From Euborellia annulipes (Eukaryota; Arthropoda; Insecta; Dermaptera; Anisolabididae), in assembly GCA_023213315.1 (NCBI GenBank), contig JAKCPI010004357.1:17211-81210 (forward strand): a DNA stretch of 64,000 bases, read 5' to 3'. Within the stretch, counting starts at the first letter, position 1. Every line of letters begins with the position of its first letter. Both the position numbers and the translations under genes were made by a program. Below the pieces are notes generated by a model. It saw only the letters and a program-made list of their open reading frames with translations, made no database searches and was not told the DNA's origin. This document shows, one piece after another, positions 1 through 10,919 of the stretch.

Positions 1-1060
1 TAACGAGATACAAAATACCAATTAATATTGTATTTGGTATCTTGTATTTCAAATACATGTAACTGATTAACGCCCATCCCTGTATATAGCCTATATTTTT
101 TTTTATTATTTTCATTTGTTCTACATTTTTCAAAACGTTAAAAATAATTTTTATGCCCCCTCTTGTTTAAAAACCATAAATCTAGCCGGAAGGAAGCGAT
201 AAATAGTATATTCTTCTATATTGATATGATTGTAGTCTAAATACCCGCAGTAGCAGAAAGATTATAAAGTGAAATAAAAAAATATATCAAGAGTCGCGGG
301 AGCGACTCGTCGCCGAGCATGTGAAAAGCAAAAGAAAGCAAAGAAACTCTTAATACTACCATTTAGTTGACATTCCAATAGATGCCAATGGCCCATTGCA
401 TTTAGATGGACGAGTCGTCCCTAGACTATATTATCAAGAATGATTTTAAATCCTTAATAAAAGATAGGGACGTGAAAAAATTTTTTTTGAGAAACTTTTC
501 TCTTTCTGGGCGAATATCTCAAAAAGGTTTTAAGATATCGGAGCCAAATTTTTTTTATATTAAACTAGAATAAATAAGGATTATTTTGAGCACGAATTCA
601 AAAAAAAATTCCAGTGCCAAACAGAATGGCAGAGGCTCACAGTTGAGATTTTGCCGATTTCGGAAGGTCAAAAGTTAGTCTCTTATTTTTCCTTTTTTTT
701 TTTTTTTTTTTCTTTTTTTTTTTTTTTTCATTCTTTTCTTCAATTTTCAAATTTTTAGACAAAGCTACAGGTTTCCCTGCTGGACCGATTAGGATGAAAT
801 TTAAAATACAAATAGATACTATCAAAAACCCGATACCTTTGATATAAAATTTCATTTTGGATCAAAAGTGACTTTTTGAGAGGTATTCAAAATTTCAAAT
901 TTGTCCTATCTTTAACATGGCGAAAAGACAATTCTAACTATTTTGCTCCCTGATGACGTCATCTAGGAACATATATATTATTATTAGTAATTTTCATCCC
1001 AAATGGAACAAAAATTTTTTAGGATAGATCCATTCAGATAGAAATAGATTAACGTGATAA
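1..1060. other. AT-rich intergenic sequence, no gene seen
   Basis: No coding region can be supported. The lysine-rich open frame on the minus strand (637-855) is produced by a poly(T)/(TTTTC) tract near 690-728 and is low-complexity rather than a gene. A small perfect hairpin, GAGTCGC with a GGGA loop and GCGACTC, lies at 291-308. Confidence 0.6.
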
Positions 1061-1069
1061 GAAGGAGTG

Positions 1070-1762
1070 CTACCAACATAACAAAAATAAAAAACCTAAA
1101 ATTTTATAAAATTTGGTGAAATCCTATGTTTATCGTTTCGAATGGATACCAAACGATGTATTTACAATCTACCAACATAACAAAAATAAAAAACCTAAAA
1201 TTTTATAAAATTTGGTGAAATCCTATGTTTATCGTTTCGAATGAATACCAAACGAAGTATTTACAATCTACCAACATAACAAAAATAAAAAACCTAAAAT
1301 TTTATAAAATTTGGTGAAATCCTATGTTTATCGCTTCGAATGGATACCAAACGATGTATTTACATTCTACCAACATAACAAAAATAAAAAACCTAAAATT
1401 TTATAAAATTTGGTGAAATCCTATGTTTATCGTTTCGAATGGATACCAAACGATGTATTTACATTCTACCAACATAACAAAAATAAAAAACCTAAAATTT
1501 TATAAAATTTGGTGAAATCCTATGTTTATCGTTTCGAATGGGTACCAAACGATGTATTTACATTCTACCAACATAACAAAAATAAAAAACCTAAAATTTT
1601 ATAAAATTTGGTGAAATCCTATGTTTATCGTTTCGAATGGATACCAAACGATGTATTTACATTCTACCAACATAACAAAAATAAAAATCCTAAAATTTTA
1701 TAAAATTTGGTGAAATCCTATGTTTATCGTTTCGAATGGATACCAAACGATGTATTTAATTT
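1070..1762 (+). repeat. Tandem array, seven copies of a 99-bp unit
   Basis: Units begin with CTACCAACATAAC at 1070, 1169, 1268, 1367, 1466, 1565 and 1664, an exact 99-bp spacing with only scattered substitutions between copies. Each unit holds an AT dyad (AAAATTTTATAAAATTT) and the pair CGTTTCGAATG ... CCAAACG. No frame is coding. It is minisatellite or satellite-like; the near identity of copies suggests recent expansion or homogenisation. Confidence 0.95.
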
Positions 1763-1860
1763 TTACTGTTTGGAATGCATATTAAAAGATAACTTAATAT
1801 TTAATAAACAAAAATTAATAAATAATATTTTCATGTAATATTTCACAAAAAGAAGTGAAA

Positions 1861-2140
1861 TCTCAGCCAAAAACATCGGAGATGCAAAAAGGGGCGCCTC
1901 GCATTATTTTTGCCTAGCGTCGAGGTGAAATCAAAAAAATGCGCCTCGCTTTTCTGATTTATATAAAAGCGAGGATATATGAAACAAATAAAATTCTGTA
2001 GGGGTTTTATTTAAGTGAAAATATTTCCTCGCTTTTATATAAATCAGAAAAGCGAGGCGCATTTTTTTGATTTCACCTCGACGCTAGGCAAAAATAATGC
2101 GAGGCGCCCCTTTTTGCATCTCCGATGTTTTTGGCTGAGA
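1861..2140. mobile_element. Foldback element: perfect 115-bp inverted repeat with 50-nt loop
   Basis: The left arm 1861-1975 is the exact reverse complement of the right arm 2026-2140 over all 115 bases, with a 50-nt AT-rich loop between. The outer ends read TCTCAGCC / GGCTGAGA. No clear target duplication is visible. The short minus-strand frame across the right arm is chance. Identical arms suggest a young foldback/MITE insertion or an inverted duplication. Confidence 0.85.
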
Positions 2141-2369
2141 TATATATACCCCATAATAAGAAAACAAGTCAAAGTTTGTTGAACCTTTGACACAAAAGTG
2201 GGAGGTGATTAAAGAATCAATGACGGCACCATCTTTCGTTACGCCATCATGGCTGTAAAATAACTTAAACAAGTTCTCTAATCTGTTCAAATATTTAGCC
2301 CTTAAAACTAAACTTAAATGAGCTTCATACACTCTTGCTTGCTTTTGCTTGATAGCCTATTAATTCTCT

Positions 2370-3276
2370 TTCTACATACTGTAGATGCTGGAGTGGGTAT
2401 AGGGATAAAAGGCCCTAACTGTAGCCTTGTAAAAGCCCTTGGCACCTCAGCAACAATCTATCAGGCAGAAATTATTGCCATAAATACATTTTTGCGCCCA
2501 AGAGATCCTTAAAAAGGACCTCGGGGAGCAAATATAAAAATCCATTCGGATAGCCAAGCAGCCTTAAAAGCGCTAAAATCATATGCCTTTAAATCGAGAC
2601 TGACTTGGGAATGCCTAAATTCTGTAAAGGAGCTGGCTACACACAATAGTGTAACCCTTAAATGGGTGCCAGGACATGCAGGAATACAAGGCAATGAAGA
2701 AGCAGACCAACTAGCAAGGATGGGGAGCAAATACTCCTTTCACAGGGCCCGAACCAGCCTGTGGGCTGTCGCATAGGCACCTAAGACTGGAAATCGGACG
2801 GTGGAAGGAAGACGAAAACAAAAAGCTATGGGCAAAAAACCCAGGCTTAAGACAAGCGAAGAAGTTTATAACACTTCCGCAACAAAATGTAAAGAGACTT
2901 ATCGCTCTAAACAGAAATGAACTAAGACTGTTAAGTGGTCTTCTAACAGGACACTGTCCTTTAAAATATCATCTAATGAAGATGGGCAGAGCGGATGACG
3001 ATATATGTCGCCTCTGCAATCTGACAAAAGAAACGGCGGAACACATCATGTGCGAATGTATTGCACTAACCCGTCAAAGAAGGCTAATTTTCGAAAGGGC
3101 TGAAATAAAACCTGAGGAAATATCAAAAGCCTCTCCAAAGAATATACTGGCCCTGGTAAAAGGGACGGGTCTATTCTAAGGACAAATATTGGACAACAAA
3201 GGATAGAACAAAAGATCAACTAATGGTCGCAGTTCAAAGTGCCTTAGGTCCATAATAATAATAATAATAATAATAA
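2370..3276 (+). pseudogene. 3' end of an I-like non-LTR retrotransposon (RNase H domain, zinc knuckle, TAA tail)
   Basis: A degraded reading frame carries the end of a LINE ORF2. First comes a ribonuclease H segment: near 2380-2510 the stretch ends YQAEIIAI, the usual second-acidic-residue region; then after frame breaks KIHSDSQAALKAL near 2540, and KWVPGHAGIQGNEEAD at 2661-2708. A C-terminal C-x2-C...H-x-x-x-C knuckle follows, with CRLC at 3006-3017 and HIMCEC near 3042. At least two frameshifts and a stop near 2512 break it. The copy ends in (TAA)8 at 3253-3276. A TAA tail plus RNase H is typical of I-clade elements (established knowledge). It is 5'-truncated and dead. Confidence 0.88.
3253..3276 (+). 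repeat. (TAA)8 tail of the I-like LINE
   Basis: Eight perfect TAA triplets directly after the LINE 3' untranslated segment. I factor-type elements end this way instead of in poly(A). Confidence 0.85.
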
Positions 3277-3296
3277 ACACCCCCCGGGACCGGAAA

Positions 3297-3714
3297 AATA
3301 AGCTTTTAATCAAAATCGGCCAAAGAGTACTAGTACTTTACTGATGTACTTTTTCAGTTTTTTTCGATTTTCTCAAAATTCGCTCTAACGATTTTGATTA
3401 AAATTCAAAAATCAATTATTTTTTAGATGCTCTTTCAAATGTATATTCTCGTTTTGCCCTCAAAATTGTTTGAAGACACACTTTACTCTTGCACTCCATA
3501 GAAAAGATAGGAGAAATGGTTGCCATGGTAACAAAATATAAATATTTTCCCATGTTTATAATTTTGACATCTTAAATTTCTAATATATTGGCGGAAACTA
3601 AATATATTTCGACACAAAAAATCTGGTGTGACAAGCACAGAACACAACTTTCGATTACCGAAGGTAAGAGAAAGTTGTGTGCTGTGCGCCAGTCACACCA
3701 GATTTTTTAAATAC
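3297..3714 (+). repeat. Interspersed repeat family A, with terminal hairpin
   Basis: This is one copy of the most abundant dispersed repeat of the window, marked by AGTACTAGTACTTTACTGATG, TTTCGATTTTCTCAAAATT and GGTTGCCATGGTAACAAAAT. The last part (3616-3708) is a hairpin: AAAATCTGGTGTGAC pairs with GTCACACCAGATTTT around AACACAACTTTC...GAAAGTTGTGT. Other family A copies lie near 5395, 9296, 9897, 25590, 28915, 34888, 48945, 51668 and 63265 on both strands. No coding capacity is seen. Class unknown; possibly a non-autonomous DNA transposon. Confidence 0.75.
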
Positions 3715-4080
3715 TTTTCTCTAGAGGTATATCAGTTAAGCAAATTAGGCTTTCTTTTTTCGTTTGAATTCAGGCGGTAATTAATCGCATCAAGGGTAGG
3801 TTTCTTCATTTATGGTCAAGTAGCTGAATCTGGGTTAAGCTACTAAAGATATTTTTGTTGAAAATTGCCTAATGTCCTAAATAGGTTACTGAACTCAATT
3901 GGTTCTGACTAAATAAAGGTCATACCCAGTATATAGAACATTTCTGACTAGGAACTATTCTACAATACAAATTTGTAGATTAGCTGTATAAAATAGTTTT
4001 CTTTTCTTAGTCTGACTATTCTGTTTTGCAATGAAGCCTCTTTCTATCTTTTATAATTAAATTAAATTAAAAATGTAAAT
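3715..4080. other. AT-rich spacer
   Basis: No gene, RNA or recognisable repeat beyond simple AT-rich sequence. Confidence 0.5.
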
Positions 4081-4083
4081 ATA

Positions 4084-4312
4084 ATCTGGCGTCCACGAGC
4101 TGCCCGAGCTGGGACAGGAAATCTTTCTGCTGCTTAATATATCTGTCTCTTCTTTCTATATTTTTACAATAGGCGTAAGACCGTGAGACGGGCCTGTTCT
4201 ATCCTTTCCGGTCGCAAAAACACATGATGGGGTAAATGGAGCAAAATAGTAAGGTCCGCTGACCCCGCACCGCGGGAATAAAGCCAGCATAGAAGAAGAA
4301 GAATTTCTAGCA
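4084..4312 (+). repeat. Retroelement 3' end with (GAA)n tail
   Basis: This shares its body (CCACGAGCTGCCCGAGCTGG, then GTAAGACCGTGAGACGGGCC) with the sequence at 7826-8000 and with a fragment at 13648-13705. Its end, CCGCTGACCCCGCACCGCGGG followed by AGAAGAAGAAGAA at about 4290-4303, recurs at 40238-40295 with the same tail. A shared end followed by a short (GAA)n run is typical of SINE/LINE 3' ends. The minus-strand frame through it is not a gene. Confidence 0.6.
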
Positions 4313-5394
4313 CTCCTTAGAATACCTTCTCGTTCCTCTTCTTGACTTGGAAATAACGTACCTTCCTCTTGGTGAAATTTACACACAACTCGCCCCTTGT
4401 TTTTTATTTGCTCCTTCAAGCCAAAGATCATTAGTAAGACTCGTTCCTTAAAAACAAGTCTTTTCAGACCCGTTCGTTTGATATTCTCATCACAATATTT
4501 TATCAACTAGTTCTTTTCTTTTGGATTCTTAATTTCTTCTTTCTTCTTAGGAAACAATTCAACAATATTTTATATCCGGTCTAAAACTGCTTTCTCTTTG
4601 TTTTTTTTTTTAGAACGAGTTAGGTTTGAATGACTCGTTCATTTGAACTATTCCCTTCTCTAAGTAATGCCATTGTACCAAACGGTCATTTCCGATACGT
4701 ACGTAATATGCAAATAAGAAAAGTTTTTATTTAAAGAATTAAAATTCATAAAAAAGAAAAAGAAATAGATAGAATGTCATTACACTGCCCTTTGCCATTT
4801 GTTTACTCATCTCTTCGCTCTTTCTTTATCTAGACTTTGGATTCAGTTCAAAATCAGTTTTAATAATGCAATAAATATTAAGTGCAAAGTCACTAAAGCA
4901 AGTGCCAAAATAATTCTGTAATAATATCCGTTCCAAAAGAAAAAAGATCAAGCGACGATATGGCTAAGGACCAGAGTGTTAAAATTATTATTTTTACCAA
5001 ATAATTTCTCCTAATCTCTGCCCTGCTTATATATTTCGTAATCCGATCCTCGTTTACTTAGAACCTTGAATTTATACTCATAAAAATTTAAAAAATGTTA
5101 CATAAATATAATCGTTCTTTTTTTTGTGCTAAAAATGCGTCTTAAGTTAACAGATCGCTTTAGACGAGTTTATAAAAAAATATTTTTTAATCACTCACAC
5201 CTGAGGAATTGTGGTAGACGACCATGAATTAAGACTAGCATTTTTTTCAGTCTTTTCTTTATCAATTAGAATATTGCCTCTTTCAGTTAACATTCGGTTG
5301 AATTTCTTGCCTGTTCAATGAAGTATTTTTCTCAAACAAACAAACCGTCAGTCTATTTGAAAAATCTTCAAGATATCGAAACTTTTAATATACT
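4313..5394. other. Intergenic sequence without recognised features
   Basis: AT-rich sequence with T-rich runs. No intact gene, tRNA or terminal-repeat element could be supported on either strand. Confidence 0.5.
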
Positions 5395-5920
5395 TTTGAG
5401 GTCCTCTGAGTCCTAAAAGGGGGTACCGCAAATTGGTCTGTCATGATTTTAAGCATGAGGGAATCGAGCTACGGGATTGAAATTTTTTATTTAAATTAGT
5501 TACCCTCACGGACACTCAAAATAAGCTTTCGAACAAAATCGACCAAAAAGTACTAGTACTTTACTGAAGTAATTTTTCAGCTTTTTTTAAAATTTCTCAA
5601 AATCTGCTCTAACGATTTTGATTGAAATTTACAAATCAATTATTTTTTAGATCCTCTTTAAAATGTATATTCTCGTTTTGTCTTGAATATTGTTTGAAGT
5701 ACACTTTACTGATGTAGTATTTCAGATTTCAGCTCTTCCTTCCTTAGAACCAATGTTAAATCCCTATGGGTTGATTTGCAACTCTGTACACCTTTTATTT
5801 GTATTAATTAGATGGCTATTGAAGTATGAATATCCTCTGCATTTGAGAACAAATTACATTTATTTAATTTTAATAAAAATTTTTTCAAAAATCTCCCATA
5901 CATATCGTGTATAGAAATAG
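5395..5920 (+). repeat. Interspersed repeat family A copy
   Basis: It starts with the family's GGTCC(C)CTGAGTCC-like segment and then carries GAATCGAGCTACGGGATTG, AGTACTAGTACTTTACTGA and, near its end, CCAATGTTAAATCCCTATGGG. The 74-residue frame at 5690-5914 lies within the repeat and is a chance frame; the same reading appears at 29164-29367 only because it is another copy. Confidence 0.75.
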
Positions 5921-6267
5921 AAATTCTGGATGAATTTTTAATTAGAATATTTCTAAAAAGTTCGTTTCACTTATTGGTCAAAGGCTGCGCTCTCTTTTCC
6001 CCTCCCTTCCCCTTTCGCGGGTGATAAGGGCCGCCTTCTTATCACTTATCAGCGGGTCAAGACTTGATCTCGTAACGAGAAGTCGTCAGAGGCGAGCCCC
6101 CCTCAGCATAAGCAGCCACTTAAGCACAACGGCCTTATAAAATGTAAAATTTTTTATTTTATCTCGTAACCTAGAAATTATTAATATCATCAAATCAAAT
6201 GACGCATTTATTCTAGAATATTATTTTAATTTTCATTATTCATATTTATAATTCAAATAACTTATTT

Positions 6268-6330
6268 GTTTATGATAAGTGGGCTCGGGATTTGAACCCG
6301 GGTCTGAGGAGTGTAATTTAATAAAAAAAA
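6268..6330 (-). repeat. tRNA-derived SINE fragment (B box)
   Basis: On the minus strand GACCCGGGTTCAAATCCCGA matches the TpsiC arm/B box of a tRNA (GGTTCAAATCC). No matching A box or cloverleaf is apparent, so this is a SINE fragment or tRNA relic, not a working tRNA gene. The sequence to its left (about 5990-6140) is a GC-richer piece with a TGATAAG/CTTATCA dyad. Confidence 0.5.
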
Positions 6331-7130
6331 AAAAAAAAAATATAAACACAAATCAATAAATATTTGTATATCCTACCGTATGTAGTATTGTATACAAATA
6401 TTAAGAGTACAATTTTATAAGAATTTTTTAATTAAAATTTTATCTTACTATAAAATGATATATCTAATCTGAAACAAGTAAATTCTTTTATACATCTAAG
6501 TCAAGAACAAAAATTAATAAATATAATAGTGGCGTGACTTCAGACTTTGCGGATCCCTCGACGCATATTTTGCTGCATCTGATATGCAACAATTCCTCAG
6601 TTGACAGAACATCTCAATCCTAAATTCCACATTCTATAAAACTTATTCTCAATTAAAATCTTGTTATTTTTGTAAATCAATATGTTAAGAAACAGTGTCC
6701 GATTCTGTGATGGGTGCTCTTTTCGACTTGCTTCTGACATCCGCTTAATCCGTTCCATAGACTATGAAACCCGGACTAATCGAGAAAATAAATAAATAAT
6801 TGCTTCTAAATAAAGTTTTTTTCATTAGATGCTAATTTACATGCAATAGAAGAAAATAAACTGATGGATTCAGAGAGGAAGAGATCTGATTGCCACATAA
6901 TCCGCTAGTGTGCAGGATAAATATCTAAATTCACAAAAGAAATCTCATTTTAAAGATCGTCTTATCGTGAATCCTCAAACACAAAAATAGATCTATTCTC
7001 TAAGCAAAAACGTTAACTTTTAACATCTGAAATCAGCGTTAATTCATTTTAACACCTTGTCTCAAATTGCTATTCTGTAAACAAAAACTTTAAGCCAAAG
7101 CGTTAACATTTAAGGCTCAAACAACAGAAC
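6331..7130. other. Intergenic repeat-rich sequence
   Basis: AT-rich. Around 6690-6800 a segment with CCGTTCCATAGACTATG and CCCGGACTAATCG ends in AATAAATAAATAA and may be the end of a retroelement. Nothing else is recognised. Confidence 0.4.
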
Positions 7131-7135
7131 GCGAA

Positions 7136-7450
7136 ATTCGCGCGCTCGGCTCCCCGCCCCCCTTCCGGAAAAAGGGGTTTTTTCCCACCCCACCCGGGGT
7201 GTTTTGGGGGGGGGCCCGGTTGGGGTTTTTTTTTTTTTTTTTTTTTATCACCCCCCCCCTTTTTTTTGTTTGTTTCCTCTTTCGGGGGAGGGGGTGTTTA
7301 TTTTTTCACAAAAAAAAAAAGCCGGGGGGAAAAGGGGGGTTTTTCCGCGTGGGTCCCCCCCTTTTTGGGGGGGGGGGATTTTTTTTTCTTTTACAAAATT
7401 TCCCCTTTCCTTTTTTTTAAAAAAAAAAGAGAAAATTTTTTTTTTTTTGT
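7136..7450. other. Homopolymer-block region, suspected low-quality assembly
   Basis: Almost the whole stretch is made of runs of one base (T20, G8, C9, A11 and similar) with abrupt alternation and GC content unlike its surroundings. Four overlapping open frames on both strands arise from it and none is a gene. This resembles consensus from poor reads rather than natural sequence, though a real simple repeat cannot be excluded. Confidence 0.6.
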
Positions 7451-7688
7451 GTTTAGTCAATAGTGTTAAAAATTAACGCCGTATTTAATACATCAAAATG
7501 GCGTCTTTAACCAAAAAGTAAGGTTATGAAAAGCCCTAAAAATTATAATTTGAAAAGTTCTTTTTACCTTTCTTAATTGAAATTTTAAAATCAATGAACA
7601 ATATTACCTATCATCTATCTATCAGATAATATAGATCTGAAATTGACTTTTTCATGCAAAAAATTGTATTGTACCAGACTGATGAAGA

Positions 7689-7747
7689 GGACAATATGGC
7701 GGCTACCTGGCATTGGAGCCTTATGGTAGGTAGCCGCCATATTGTCC
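7689..7747. repeat. Perfect 20-bp stem hairpin
   Basis: GGACAATATGGCGGCTACCT (7689-7708) and its exact reverse complement (7728-7747) are separated by 19 nt. It is either a very short inverted-repeat element or the termini of a deleted one. Confidence 0.8.
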
Positions 7748-7825
7748 AATATCTTTTCTCTTGATGGTACGTTCTCGAAACTAGTTTCTGTAGTTAAATA
7801 AATTAATAAAATTTATAATGCTATG

Positions 7826-8000
7826 CTCAGGGGCCCACGTCTTGTGGGTACGTGGATGGCGACCACGAGCTGCCCTAGCTGGAACTGTTCTTTGCATGTC
7901 AGTCTCTCTCCTTCTATATTTTCAACAAGCGTCAGACCGTGCGACGGGCCGGCCTGTTCTATTCCTTCTCAGTCGCAAAAACCCTTCCCGCCGACCCCGG
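7826..8000 (+). repeat. Second copy of the retroelement seen at 4084
   Basis: It contains GTACGTGGATGGCGACCACG, GAGCTGCCCTAGCTGG, then AGACCGTGCGACGGGCC and TCTATTCCTTCTCAGTCGCA, aligning with 4084-4225. The open frames at 7818-8258 and 7823-8077 run through it in two phases with no domain and are judged non-coding. Part of the 5' half recurs at 13648-13705. Confidence 0.6.
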
Positions 8001-9295
8001 ACCAGGCCAAGAAAAAATTTGAGACAGAAATTCAACTATTTCTCAAAAATTCCACTTTATTTTCCTCAAATAAATAATAAATCATATTTAATTAGATTAG
8101 ATTATTTTTTTGCAAAATTTCAAACCGGACTAACCATAGCCGGACTATTCGAGGTATTGCTTTATTTTATTTTAGAAGATTATCTGTTTGTTAGCTCTCT
8201 ACTCTTTTCTGTAACTTTTAAAAATTTCTTCTTTGGTGTATATCATCATAAAAAGTGACAAAAAGAATCGATCATTTAAAATATCCACATACGGATATTG
8301 TCGAATTGTTTCCTAAAGAAGGGAAAATTGACCCTTAGAATTAACCCTTTTGAGCTCAAAATATGAATATACTGATAGGAGCTAAACAGTTTGGACAATC
8401 TCTTACAAAATCTAATTTTCTTCTGTTGAAAATTCAAGTCACTTAGATGTCATATGTTTTCCTCTTTTTGCCAGTATTATTCCTACTACAGATGGTCCAT
8501 TCATACACGTCATAGAATTATTTTTTCTATTCCATTCTATTTGATATTATTAATGAAATTTTGAAGTATTCCCTCTAGATAAGATAATAAAATGATAGAA
8601 GAGTAGATTAAAATCGTTTCGTCATCGTTTATGTAATATAAATTTGAATGAATTTTTATTAAATATGACTGAGGTGAACGCAATCCATAAATTCAAATGA
8701 AATAATCAACTCCTTGTTTTAATGCATATATTTGAAGGCCATCGAACAAAACTAAAAATATCAAATAAATTCTATAATTTATTAATCTTATTGAGGATTT
8801 CATAGTTCATTGAGTTTCGAGTTCGATTGTTGTTATTATCAATAATTTTCATTCAAAATTACTGAAAATTGAAATTTCTAAAGATTCCTCTAATCAAATT
8901 CTAAACAGACGAGTCACTATAATGTGATGGACACACCCTAGGAAACAACTCATCCATAATTTGTGTCCAAATTTACATTTACAACGAATAGAATGATATA
9001 ATTGTTTAAAAGAAATAAAAAAAAGAGAGAGGAAAATACGTTAATCGATAGATGAAAGCTTTTTTATTAATAGTTCCCACTCGTCTCTTAGAAATAATAT
9101 TATTTTAAACAACAGACAAAATTAAAAAAATCGCACAAGGGATGTTTAATTTTTAAAGGATTTCTGGAAGTTTCTTAAATCACAACGCAGTTTGAAATTT
9201 ATTTGAGTTTCTTTAAACATTTTTTTTGTATAATTAATTTTTTAGTAATTCTGCCCAAATATTTTAACATTCAAATCCATCCATTATTTTCTGGC
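8001..9295. other. AT-rich intergenic sequence
   Basis: No gene or RNA recognised. Composition is uniform and AT-rich without clear inverted or tandem repeats. Confidence 0.5.
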
Positions 9296-9895
9296 AGGTC
9301 AATAATTGAATGATATCAGAAAAAAAATCTGGTGTTCTGTCGTTGTCAAACCAGATTTTTTTTTGTGTCGAGATTTTTTTTTTTAGTGTCCGACCCGACA
9401 TATTAAAATTCAAGATGTAAAATTTATAAACATGGGAAAATATTTAATATTTTGTTACCATGGCAACCATTTCTCTTATCCTACGAAGTCAAGAGTAAAG
9501 TGTGCTTCAAACAATTTTTAGGGCGAAATGAGAATATACATTTTAAAGAGAATCAAAACATAAGTTCAAAATCGTTGAAGCGAATTTTGAAAAAATCGAA
9601 AAAACTGAAAAAGTACATCAGTAAATACTAGTATTCTTTGGGTGATTTTGTTCAAAAGCTCGTGTCGTCCCATGCTTCCTAACTTAAATATACAATTTCA
9701 ACCTCCTAGCTCTTTTCGTTCTTTAGATATTTTGTTACTGACTCACAGACGACAGACAGACAGAAAACCGCTTGTTTTTTTGAATTCAGGGGACCTCAAA
9801 ACGTGAAGATCCATCAAAATCTCGACATCGAATTTTTGACATGTCCAATACTTCCTCTCTATATATTAACATATATAGAGGTAAGAGAAAGTAAT
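9296..9895 (-). repeat. Long copy of repeat family A, reverse orientation
   Basis: Read on the minus strand it runs from the TTACTTTCTCTTACC end (at 9895) through ATTCGATGTCGAGATTTTGA, GTCTGTCTGTCG, the AGTA-CTAGTA block and GGTTGCCATGGTAACAAAAT to a short hairpin with two AAATCTGG/CCAGATTT arms near 9327-9363. This is close to full length (about 600 bp) and is the best template for a family consensus. Confidence 0.75.
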
Positions 9896-9896
9896 A

Positions 9897-10140
9897 TTAA
9901 TCTCATATTTGGATATTTTATACACAATAGAGAAGCCTAAATAAATACAAAATTTCATAAGAATTGGAAAATATTTTTTTTAAATGTGTTTAACCAAAAT
10001 TAACATGCAAATCCCCATATGGGGATTTAACATTGGCTCTATGGAAGGAAGAGCCGGAAAATGAATTTGAAAAATCTGAATTATTACATCAGTAAAGTGT
10101 ACATCAAACAATGTTCAGGCTGGCTCACAGTAATGCATTT
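9897..10140 (-). repeat. Family A variant, 3' part
   Basis: The minus strand shows the variant part of family A containing CCCCATATGGGGATT and AACATTGGCTCTATGGAA-type sequence, also present at 25640-25880 (minus) and 29160-29390 (plus). Confidence 0.65.
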
Positions 10141-10794
10141 TTCGAAAAAAGTAGACTGAGAGTCCCTCAAACTAGGGCCTAATAGTTTTTAAAAGATATA
10201 ATTATGCTTATTTGATTCGTTGATGAAGGATAAGAGAGCTATTGCATTATTATGATTGGGGGGTTTCAAAAATTTTACCAAAAAAGTGGGATTTCGGAAG
10301 AATTCCATGAACAAACAAATCCGTATATAACAAAGACAATTAACAAAAATTAAAAATGATGAAATTTTCTTGTATTCATATATTTTTATCTAATATAATC
10401 AAATTAATTTTACTCGTATTAATCAAATTACATGTTTCGTATTCTATTGTGATTATTAATACTAATGATCGTTCAGCTTTTACTTTCTCTCTAGCAGGCC
10501 TACATTGAAATAAAGAACGACGTTATTGTTAATACAAAATTCAATGGCGAAGAGGATTTGTTTATACTATCCGTTTAAAAAGTAATTGGATTTTTAGAAT
10601 GGATGATCGTTTATGAAATAAAATCAGGGCCGGCGTGGAATGACTCCTATCATTTTTCTATCCTCTTATGAGAATAATATAATTTTGTTTGAAGCAAACT
10701 TTAATCACTAAGGGCCGACTGCTTCACCTAGGTAGAGTTTGTTATCCCTGGCTTTTTTTGTAGTGCAGAAACCCACTTCAGTTTTATTTTTATA

Positions 10795-10919
10795 GTAAAA
10801 TATACGATATTTCATCATTTTATTGCTAAAAGAAGTATTCTAAAAGTAGATATATTTGTTATTTCTCCTTAGATTCTACTTCTTTTAACAATAAAACGAT
10901 GAAATGTCGTATATTTTAC
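10795..10919. repeat. Imperfect hairpin, arms about 45 bp
   Basis: GTAAAATATACGATATTTCA near 10795 pairs with TGAAATGTCGTATATTTTAC ending 10919. The arms continue inward through TTTTATTG(C/T)TAAAAGAAGTA with few mismatches. Confidence 0.75.

Noticed and set aside
637..855. Lysine-rich open frame on the minus strand
   Set aside because: It is produced by a T-rich tract; no domain, no promoter, no splice sites.
4156..4506. 116-codon minus-strand frame
   Set aside because: It starts in unique AT-rich sequence and ends across a (GAA)n-tailed retroelement; no protein similarity recognised.
7199..7476. Overlapping Gly/Phe-rich frames on both strands
   Set aside because: They are products of homopolymer runs in a suspected low-quality block.
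7818..8258. 146-codon open frame
   Set aside because: It overlaps a retroelement fragment shared with 4084 and 13648, continues into AT-rich sequence and shows no domain.
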